This document shows, one piece after another, positions 36,545 through 45,883 of a stretch of DNA of 64,000 nucleotides (positions within the stretch are counted from its first letter, which is position 1; the number at the start of each line of letters is the position of its first letter). Source of the stretch: Amphiura filiformis (Eukaryota; Echinodermata; Ophiuroidea; Amphilepidida; Amphiuridae); the NCBI RefSeq assembly GCF_039555335.1, contig NC_092647.1, positions 10,568,313 to 10,632,312 on the forward strand. Reading direction: 5' to 3'. A program made the translations under genes and the position numbers. The notes beneath the pieces are model-generated. The model was not told where the DNA came from and did not search any database. It worked only from the letters and a program-made list of their open reading frames with translations.

Positions 36545-37100
36545 AAGGACCAATGGGTGGGGGCACAAATGTTACATGACCAACTTGGGGTCAAAGGTCA
36601 TCCAAAGGTCATTATGGCCAAAATGTGATTTTCACTAAAAATGCTTCTTCTTCCACAAATTACATAACACAATGACGTGACTTGCATACCTGCATCGGCT
36701 TTAGCCAATGTCTAAAAGTTGTACAAAGAATTGGTCATTTAGGGGGTAAAATCTTTCAATTGCATTATCTCGACATCCGTAAGGGGTATGGTGCTCAACT
36801 CGGTGACAACAAATCTCATGACCAGGGGAACATTTTACAGGGGTCAGGTCAAAGGTCATGCAGAGATCAATTTTAGAAATGCATTTTCTGTACATTTGTA
36901 AGGGTACAGGACTCAAACTCTGTGACAACAAACTTAATGACCAGGGAAATATTTTGGAACACTTTGCAGGGGTCAAGTCAAAGGTTATCTGGGGTCAAAT
37001 CTTATAATTTCTTTTTCTGGACATCTGTAAGGGTATGGGGCTCAAACACTGACAACAAATCAAATTTTAGAAATGTATTTTTTGGACATCTGTCTGGAAT
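36545..37100. repeat. Minisatellite with GGTCAAAGGTCA sites
   Basis: About four imperfect units of roughly 130 bp with the parts GGACATCTGTAAGGGTATGG, GACAACAAATCTCATGACCA and CAGGGGTCAGGTCAAAGGTC. The DR1-type AGGTCA repeats are at about 36590-36612, 36845 and 36972. Non-coding. Confidence 0.65.
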
Positions 37101-37509
37101 GTAATTCATAGGCCTACATTTACATGCGAGATATACAGGCTGTATCAAAATGATTGGTACCAGTACCAATCCATATTTTGTTTATTAAAAAGCAAACTTC
37201 TTGGAACATCATGATATCAGACATCAAGACATCATAAATACTTGAGAAGTAAAACATGTTTGATGTATATGATTGAATCAAAGTATCTATTCTGGCTTGA
37301 ATACTTAGATTGTGCTTGAAATGTTTGAGTTATAAAATGGTATACTTTTCAATAAAATGGACGATTGAGAGTAAAATCCAAGAATCTTGTTTGTTTTATT
37401 ATGTTTCTTACTTTGTTGGTTTTTTTTTTTTCTTTACAACATAAGTCATTTCTCTTTTTAGGATAAAGGGTAGCCTTAAAAGGCTGTTTAGTTTGTCTTT
37501 GGTTCTTCT

Positions 37510-37765
37510 GAAGTGAGTTTACTGTGCTGCTCTGCCCTGGTTGCCTCCTAGGCGAATACAGGTTTCAGCCCTGGTTCTCATTGCATCAATTGCGTTGCGT
37601 ACCATCCCTGTGCGCCAGATACTTGCGAATGCATTCAGTAATACGTTTGCAAAGATCTTGGATTTTGCCACAAAGGAAACAAATCAAGTGGTGTGAGGTC
37701 TGGTGATCGTGCAGGCCACTCCACAGCATGAGCCATCCCAACCACTATGTTTGCTATCCGTGGAC
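37510..37765 (-). pseudogene. Mariner/IS630-like transposase relic
   Basis: On the minus strand the frame reads VEWPARSPDLTPLDLF followed, after a frameshift, by LCGKIQDLCKRI. This is the segment around the last catalytic acidic residue of IS630/mariner transposases (WP.RSPDL.P.D.FLWG.IK). It lies beside the ACAGGGTGTCCCA-type ends at 37965 and 38043, which suggests that this transposase class mobilised that family. Confidence 0.7.
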
Positions 37766-38060
37766 AGAGTGAAAAACAGGTACTTTTATTCAAAAGAGCA
37801 TATCTTCAAAAGTTGTGAGCCGATTGAAATAATTGTTTTGGTTTATTAAAGCTAACGATTATAGGTTTTTTACATACCGAAATATACGAGTATTTAATCA
37901 ACTTTACAGAAATAGGAGAAAAAGAGGGCGCAATGAGGGGCCTCTTTTTTTGGGGACACCCTGTAAGCATTGCACTTTCAGTTCCATACAACTTCTTATG
38001 TGTAAGCTAGAATATCACTTTGACACTTGCCTGTCCTCAACTACAGGGTGTCCCAAAATT
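37740..38060. mobile_element. Mariner-like element ends
   Basis: A segment with homology to 31660-31835 ends in GGGGACACCCTGTA (37962-37976). A new ACAGGGTGTCCCAAAA end starts at 38043. The two are inverted relative to each other. Confidence 0.55.
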
Positions 38061-38707
38061 ATTTATATCAGGAAAGTTGTATTTATTTAGGTATGAAGGG
38101 CATTACTATCGGTTGTTTTTTTTAATTCTAAAATTAACATATATTTAGCTTTCTTAGGAATTTTAGATTTTAGAAATTGGACGTTTCTAATAGAAGTTAC
38201 AGAATAAGTAGGAGACATTATGTGTCATTGTATTGCACATATTAAAATTATAGATACAGTGTTGACTACATATTTTTGATATTTTGTTCAAACACGGTAT
38301 AAAACATTCTGCGACACCATGTAGTACAATTAGGCGTCGAAAAGAACGGTAACATGCAAAGTGTCATCATGATTATGCACTAATAAATAACTGAATTGCT
38401 AGGTCTATAATAACTCATATTTATATGTTGATGCTAAGTAATGTTGTATGATCATGATTTAAATCTTAAGGGAGTGCTGCTTACCAAATAATTGTTTATT
38501 TCTTACTTATGTTACCCAACTAATTGTTTATTTCGTACTTTTGTTTGAATCTGTTCATAAACGGTTTGTTTAATCAAACTGTTCTTTAAAATTCCTGAGT
38601 GTTTGATCAGTATTTTAGGTTTTTCTCATTTTAGATCGAAAAAAATCTAGAAACACTTACATTTTAGTAACATTTGCATTTTGCTTTTGTTATCCATGTT
38701 ATTAAAG
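38060..38707. other. No gene recognised
   Basis: Strongly AT-rich, no protein-like frame. Two near copies of ACCAAATAATTGTTTATTTC are at about 38485 and 38517. Confidence 0.4.
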
Positions 38708-39048
38708 TTTAAAACCTTACTCAACTTAATAACCAGCTCTATAAATAAAGTATCTAGTTGAATTAATCACGTATTTCGTTAATATTACAATACTTTCAGC
38801 TTTGTAATATTGCTTAAATACCATATAGAAACACTGTATTTTCTAAAAAAAAGCAACACCGCCCCAAGATATTCTAATTACTAACCTTATTCAACTTAAT
38901 AACCAGCTCTATAAATAAAGTATCTAGTTGAATTAATCACGTATGTCGTTAATATTACAATACTTTCAGCTTTGTAATATTGGTTAAATACCATATAGAA
39001 ACACTGTATTTTCTAAAAAAAGCAACACCGCCCCAAGATATTCTAATT
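38708..39048. repeat. 168-bp tandem duplication
   Basis: Two head-to-tail copies (38712-38880 and 38881-39048) starting ACCTTACTCAACTTAATAAC and ending GCCCCAAGATATTCTAATT differ at only a handful of positions, including A-run length. Confidence 0.9.
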
Positions 39049-41189
39049 TGTTTCCCACAGCCACATGTTGGGTCACTCTAATGACACCAACCAAAATTCA
39101 AAATTTTGATGTATATTTTTTATATTTGCATTTGAATTCATCAAATAAAAATTCAATTTTTTAAGACATTTTGAGGGGGGTATGTTTAGACACCCCCCCC
39201 CCAGAGCCAAATGATAGGGGTTGGTCCAATGTCAATTGTTCTCTGTAATGCCAGGGTAGATGTTTCCTACAAATACTTAATTTACTTAAATAACTTCAAC
39301 CACTTGTGAAAAAATGAGAATACAAAATTGGCTTAAATTCAGGAAAAATTCATCCATTTTAAGGGGGTAGATTGTACCAAAACAAATAAGGGCTATAAAC
39401 CCTTAACAAGGGGGGTCAGAATCCTGAAAAAGTTTCAGTGAGAATGTTTCATCAAACACCCCTACTACACCAAATATGGGCAAATTCGGACAACCTTGAT
39501 GTTCCTGCCACTGCCTGGCTTTCTCCGGCATGATCAATTAAAGCGTGTTACCCAAAACCCAAACTATAATACCCGTTTAAAACTTTTAAAAACGTTTTGT
39601 GATTGCTGGGTACATAATATGTTTTGTACTTTGTCCCAGCTAATTTTTCTTTCTGTAACGTGATGAGGTAAATAATATGAAATTTGGCCATTTTCGACAG
39701 CGTTTGAGCGATTTTAGGGTGCGCAAAGGTCTACCAGCGTCATGACCAGATTGCAGGAAAGCTACTCAAGTAGAGAAAGAAACATCTCTATAGCCTTTCT
39801 TTTGAGCTGTTTTGGCGTTATCGTTATTAGTTTCTTTTATTGGGATTCTGAGAAATACTTTACAAAATATATAGGTTATTGGTTAAGCTTTCGGTTTCTC
39901 TGAATCACTCAATTGATTGTCCTGCTTCAACCAAACATATGGATTCGTACCTACTTTATTTCTGAATTTTGTTACAACAGTGTTCACAACTAACCAATGG
40001 GATGTAAGAATTGGCCGACCACGTATATACAAAAACCGCCTATTTCTGTACAGCTCACCGTGATGGTTTTTCATACCCCCACCCCATCAATTGTCATGTT
40101 AATCTGATCTTGTCACGCTTATCTTGGATTTTATAATAGACATATAGAAACTAATATCAAGCAACCAATTGCATTGCGAGTTGAATGTCGGAGTGTCCCT
40201 CCCATTTCACTCGCGAATCACCGATCATGGAAATGTGTGCTTTCTCTATACACAAAGTTGTTTAATATTTGAATTAAAATTTGGTTCTAATACACGTATT
40301 TGAAGCTACCTCAGATTCAATAAGATCTAGTTCATGAATAGGCCAAACTAAGAACCAAATTAGCAATTCAACCAATCAGAGCATCGCGCAGATTGAATGA
40401 TCCGTTAACGGTCGTCTTCTTGAACGTCATTTACGCGTCGGCTCATTTTGAGTACACATCCTCTTATAAAGTCTCTTCGATTTTGATTCGAATTTTCAAC
40501 ATTTCGTCAAGCCAACCGGTAAGCATTTCATATTTTAATACAAATAAACCTTGTGTTATAGAGCAAGCATGTAGCTTAATGGTATTTTTAGGTGTTTTTC
40601 TAAGTTTGAATTGGAACCCAAATTTACTTGCTAAAATATGATAAAATGCAGTTGTATGGGCGACAGATGTATACGGAAGAGATGTAATGTAAGGATATAA
40701 TGCGCCACAAGTTGTGTTTTTGTTGGACTTGTTAGTTTTATCTGTGGGTAATTTTGTGAAGATTATAAATATGCAAATATAGGTTTTACAACTTATAAGT
40801 TCCATCCTAATACATGTACTTTTTTACATAAATCAAACAATATTGTCCGAAAAGTAAAAAGATATGTGTAGCCTTATTTGTTTTTATGGACCAAATTATA
40901 GCATCAGACGTCATTGCGTTCAGTTACAATGGTTCATTACGTAAAAAAGATACCGTTTTAAAACATTGTTAAGGATAAATGATGTATTGTTGTCGAAGCA
41001 GCAAAAAAAAAATCGATTTTCATTATCTAAATCAATATATTATTGAAAAATAACACTGTACAAAAGTCCATTCTACAAATCATATACTTTGACACCGATT
41101 TTGTAATACTTACACATGTTCCAACTTAAATCTATGAGCAAAGTGTCAAATTCGCCCTATTTGTAGTAAAACGGGAAAGGGGGGGCACA
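39049..41189. other. No gene recognised
   Basis: AT-rich. A fragment of the ACGTTT family is at 39570-39610 (AAAACGTTTTGTGATTGCTG). C- and G-runs are at 39175-39195. An 82-codon plus frame at 40393 overlaps a 113-codon minus frame; neither is protein-like. Confidence 0.4.
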
Positions 41190-41960
41190 CTCCTTAAAAT
41201 AAACATGAAATGTAAGAAATGGACGCGAAGCGTGCATCCCGGAGCGCTTGCGCGACGCAGGGGGGTGTCTGAAGGGGGATGTGCCCCCTCAGAAGTGAGA
41301 AACTTTTGGAAAATGAAGACCCAAGTGAAGCCATTTGGTGGACCATTTTGTCAACATTATTGTGTAAAATTTTAGTTTGAAAAAGCCTAAAATTTGCAAA
41401 AAGACGGCCCAATTGAAGCCATTCGTGGACAAATTTTGACATCTTTTGTAAAATTATTGCTTCATACCTATGTACCCATAACGTTGCGCGACATGGGGAG
41501 GGGGTGTCTGAGGGGGATGCCCCCTCAGAAATGAGAAACATTTGCAAAATAAAAACCTAATTGAAGCCATTTGGTGGACCATTTTGGCACTATTATGGTG
41601 TAAAATTTGAGTTTGAAAAAGCCGAAAATATAAAATTTGCGAAATGACAGGCCAATTGAAGCCACCTTTTTTCACTGTTATTGTATAAATTCAGAGTGCT
41701 GGGTGTGAAATACAGAAGCGAAAACGGGCAGTTGTTTATATAGGCAGGGGGTGTCTGATGTTCCCCTTCCGAAATTTGGAAATTTTGCAAAGTGAAGGTC
41801 AGAAGGTCCAATTGAAGCCATTTGGTGCATCTGTTTTACACTATACATATACGAGAGTATATCATTGCTTTTTAAAACAAAACAGGGCCCGAACTCAATT
41901 TGTAAAATGTTACACTGACACTTTAATAGGCCCTAGGCCTAAGACTCGGAGATTCGCAAT
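41190..41960. repeat. Tandem interspersed repeat with G-rich hairpins
   Basis: Three to four degenerate units of about 230 bp, each with GAAGCCATTTGGTGGACCAT, GTGTAAAATTTTAGTTTGAA, AATTGAAGCC and the hairpin TCTGAGGGGGATGCCCCCTC. Clear hairpins are at about 41266 and 41508. One unit also lies at 23300-23655, at the GPCR break. Confidence 0.7.
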
Positions 41961-42204
41961 TTAAAGCATGCATGGATCGAAGTCAGCATGGAGTCCGTAT
42001 TAATACTGACTTTGGTGACAAAATGTGACAGGCCCTGCATCATCGACGGGCAATCAAAAATCAACAAGTACTGCCTAAAAGAATCCGACCTAACTAGTAT
42101 TCCCGCTAGTATTATAGGGCCTACTTTTGATAGACCAGACTGTGAGCTACTGTGCGGTTTATTTGGCATGGGCCTACTAATTACGTGCAATTTAACTTTT
42201 CCCC

Positions 42205-42500
42205 TTCTCCTTTTCTCTTCTCTTTTCTCCTTTTTCCTCTTTCTCTTCTCTTCTCTCTCTCTTTTCCTTTTTTTTTTTTTTTTGAGAGGGGCTGAATCCG
42301 CGCCTGGAGAGTGCCACCCCGGTGTATGATACTCACTACAGATTTATTAGGCTATAGGCCCGAAGATTTTCTTTCTTTCTTTTTACGTTGTTCCGTTTTC
42401 TTTTTCTTTCTTTTCTTTTCTCCCTTTCTTTTCTTTTCTTTTCCTCTTTTCTTTCCCTCCTTCTCTTCTCTTTCTTTTCTTCTTTTTTTAATTTTTTGGG
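42205..42500. repeat. Pyrimidine-rich low-complexity tracts
   Basis: Two blocks of TTTTC/TTCTC-type sequence (42198-42282 and 42367-42495) surround GGGGCTGAATCCGCGCCTGG and a related AAATCCGCGC copy near 42541. These are probably ends of the same old repeat family as 16310 (GGAGCGGATCCAGG). Confidence 0.6.
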
Positions 42501-42755
42501 ATCCGCCAAAAGGGGGGGCACGGGCCGGCTGTGCCCCCCTCTAAATCCGCGCATGGCGTAGGAGACTAACTCTGAGGCCGCACTCGCCGTCTTCATCCAA
42601 AAAATGCGAGATATTTCGAGTGATAGAGGTGAAGTTTATGATGTTGTTTGTTTGCAAATTCCCAATGGTTTTCGCGTCCAAATGTATCGGGAATTGCATA
42701 TTATCATTTTGGAAGAAAAAGAAAAATCTAAAATTTAACTTCGTACGCTTAGGCT

Positions 42756-43121
42756 TTAAAGGCATTACTACCCTGTGATAAATTTGTGACTAATTTTTCA
42801 TTTATCTCAAAAAATAATAACACACTGGTAACAAAAGTTATGTATATTATTGGGGCAAGAAATTCAATTACTACACTGAAATTTCAGTGACTCAAGACAA
42901 GCGGTTCAGTATATATGATATGAAATGAAGTACATCCTACCGGTACCTTATTTCTTATCATAAATAACAAACCGCTTATCTTGGGTCACTGAAATCCCAG
43001 TGTAGTAATTGGATTCCTTGCCCCTATAATATACACAACTTTTGTTATCACTGTATTATTTTGAGAAAAATGCAAGAATAGAGACAAATCTATCGAGGGG
43101 GGGTGTAGTACCCCCTTAAGG
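42756..43121. mobile_element. Long foldback MITE
   Basis: Arms of about 160 bp face each other: AAAGGCATTACTACCCTG...ATTACTACACTGAAATTTC...AAGACAAGCGGTT at the left, and AACCGCTTATCTTGGGTCAC...GAAATCCCAGTGTAGTAAT...GGTGTAGTACCCCCTTAAG at the right. The central spacer is about 60 bp. Non-coding. Confidence 0.8.
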
Positions 43122-44498
43122 CTATTGCTATGCCTTCAAGTTCTATTCAAATTTCACAGGCAAATTATGCAGAAATACTGCGACGATGCTTCCTATGTGC
43201 CCAGTTTATATCAGCTCCATAATGACAAGAAAACCACTCATTTCCAGGGGCGTAGCAAGCAGGTGGACAGGGTCTACGAAGTATAGGGGCCCCGAGCAAA
43301 ACTCAAACATGAAAGGATTAGGGAAATGGCTGATAAAGGACCCCGCAATGCCCCTTGTTCATGGGCCTCGAGGCTCTTGCTATGCCCCTACTCATTCTAA
43401 TAACACTGATGAACTACTTTCTGGTATTTTTATAGGCAGTTCATGCAATATTTAAAACAGTGGTATAATGTAGAAAAATGTACATTAATGGATAGAACAT
43501 AAATTCAGCATGAAAATGCTTTTTGAATTTTTCAAAAAGGCCAACCGGTTTTCGAGCTATGGCTTGTTTTGTCGGGATAACTTGGCAAAACATTTGAACG
43601 TTTTAGGAACCTATTTCTTATTATAGTCTTTATTTTGGCATGGCGCCATCATAATTTCATTAAGAAATTGTTTTTCTATAATATTTTTATAATTATCTTC
43701 TTTAAACTATCCCACATTTGTTTTCATAAGAACATATAAGTTGTACCAAATTTTTGATCAATTATTTTGAGGAAATAGTCGCTAATTTGCATAATTAGCA
43801 ATTAATTAACAATTTTAATTAATTTTTGCAGTGGGAATTGTGATTTTTGTTCAATTAATAAATGAAATGCTGCTTTAAAGTGACTGACACACAAAGCAAT
43901 CATCAAAGTATCAAAAAACATTTAGAAAATGTGATTAAATTCATTAAAAAGGTCTAAAAATTGCATTAATTAGTGTTCAGTGAGCATGAAAACTAGCAAC
44001 ACTGTACGTTGGTTTTCCTCATATGAAGCCCAAATTTCCTTGAAGTAAAGGGTTTTCTTTGATTATTGGAGCCTTGCTGCAGGGGAATTTCTCTGAAACT
44101 GTGGATTTAGGACAACTTAATAGGCATGTATATTGATACTAACATGCATAAATATTGCTTGTAACCAGCATTATAAAAATTCAGTCCTAAATTTTCAAGA
44201 AACTAACTTTCCAACCACTGCGCCGATTTTGACGCAGGTTGATACAGTTATTCATCTTGACATACTCTACTTAGAAAATCAATTGCTTTCAGCACAAAAC
44301 CAGACTATAGTACCAATAACAGAGCATTTATAGAACTATGCACTCACTATATGGCAACACTGGTTTCCATGTTTACTGTGCCATGCTCACTGTGCAATCA
44401 GTGGATGACCTTGTCAACCAATTCAGTGAGCACACTGAACTACCTAATTTTAACGTGTATTAAATGAGAGCTTTATTAAGTGGTATGTTACTTTGTTG
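43122..44498. other. No gene recognised
   Basis: AT-rich unique-looking sequence up to the TACA next to the big transposon array; a short repeat fragment starts CAGGGGCGTAGCAAGCAG at about 43246. Confidence 0.4.
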
Positions 44499-44502
44499 TA
44501 CA
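44499..44502. repeat. TACA, probable target-site duplication (left)
   Basis: TACA immediately before the first TIR. The same TACA immediately follows the last TIR (54764-54767). The inner junctions of the array lack it. Confidence 0.55.
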
Positions 44503-44972
44503 GGGCGCACACCACTAAATAAAGTCCCATTGAAATACACGTAGATATACATGAAAGTAACTTTGTTTTTCTACCCCATGTAAAACCAATTTTCATATTT
44601 TAATCGCATCAATGTCTTAAATAAAGATGAAATTTTAATTAAAAATAGGTTTTTTGACACAAGTTGAGACTAACTTTTGAGATACGAACCCCTGAACAGC
44701 GCCATTCCGAATTTCAGCCGACACTAGCGCCTCCTTACCGGTTCCGGCCATGATATTGTTCCGAGAGCCTATCGCCCATGCACATTCGTTTCGGAACATT
44801 TTCTGAACGGATTTGTAATGTTGAGCTCCTATTCTATCGTTTTGGTCAAAACATTCAAGAGTCACTCAAATTCGGTTCCCTCGGGACGCCGATATATTTC
44901 GCATAGGTGCTATTTTTTACCGGGACTATGAAGGGTTACACCAAATGCGGAAGGATTTAGTGGTGTGCTGCC
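44503..44972. repeat. Terminal direct repeat S1
   Basis: 470 bp, bounded by inverted GGGCGCACACCACTAAAT / ATTTAGTGGTGTGCTGCC. The middle (44635-44865) is GC-rich. On the minus strand it contains CATGGCCGGAACCGGTAAGG, a start codon in good context followed by a splice-donor-like GGTAAGG. Essentially identical to S3 and more distant from S2. Confidence 0.8.
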
Positions 44973-45790
44973 TTATAAGACAAAAATTTTGTTTTTTAAT
45001 TTTTTCTGGAAAGAATAGACATTTTAAAGAAAAAGTGTCAAACCATTCCTCTCTGTGATTTGTTGATCTCAAATGAGACCATGTTTTTGTAAAATGATGG
45101 TATCCCAAATTGCACTGTAAGTATGTAGTGTTTGAATGCAATCAGAGTACTTATAGACTCTTTAGTTGACATAACTATTCCACGTAAGTTTTGGTTTGAT
45201 CATGCATATATGAATTGGAAAAGCGACTATATCTAGTAAAACATGTCAAACAACATTTCCACATTATTTTAACATTCTTCAAGTCATAATAAATGAATTA
45301 AATTAGCTTTAACATGTTTAACGTTAAGGCACGCAAAAGCTACATGAGTCAGAGTGTGATTTCATTTCGTAAATCTATTTAATTTAGGAGTCGACTACTT
45401 AAGAGTATAATGTGTTCAAAGTTGAAAAGTAACAAAAACACTTTCATGAATTGTGTAGAATAATGAGATATACGGATATGTTACACTGTGGACATACGTA
45501 CATGTTTAAACCCGACTTTTAGACCTACGTGCATCCTACAGGATTGATGAACATAATGCGTTCCTCTAAAAAGATTCCTTCAAGTTCTTCTTCATCATCT
45601 TCTTCTTTTATATTATGTATATTATGATAACATGTTTTAGCATTAAATTAAAGTGTGTAAGATTTATTGATCTGAACTAACCCGTTAACCTATTGACCCT
45701 TCAGGGAAGCGGGGAAGTTCCAAGTTTATGAGAGTAGTAGTCACGTGACCTGATCTCCAAGAAAAAGAATGACCATTATTACGAAGTTAT
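44973..45790. other. 5' non-coding part of internal segment A
   Basis: AT-rich leader between S1 and the transposase promoter; no protein-like frame. The equivalent in copy B is 49871-50690, nearly identical apart from homopolymer lengths. Confidence 0.5.
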
Positions 45791-45794
45791 TGCG

Positions 45795-45802
45795 TATATA
45801 AG
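45795..45802 (+). promoter_or_regulatory. TATA box of transposase copy A
   Basis: TATATAAG lies 82-89 bp upstream of the transposase ATG, with a CACGTG E-box 53 bp further upstream (45742-45747). The spacing fits a short 5' UTR. The same arrangement is in copy B at 50695-50702. Confidence 0.55.
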
Positions 45803-45883
45803 CGCATGTAAATGACGAATTTTGATATTTGGAATCTATCTTTCATATAAATAATATAAATACTTGAAGAAAAAATTAACAAC

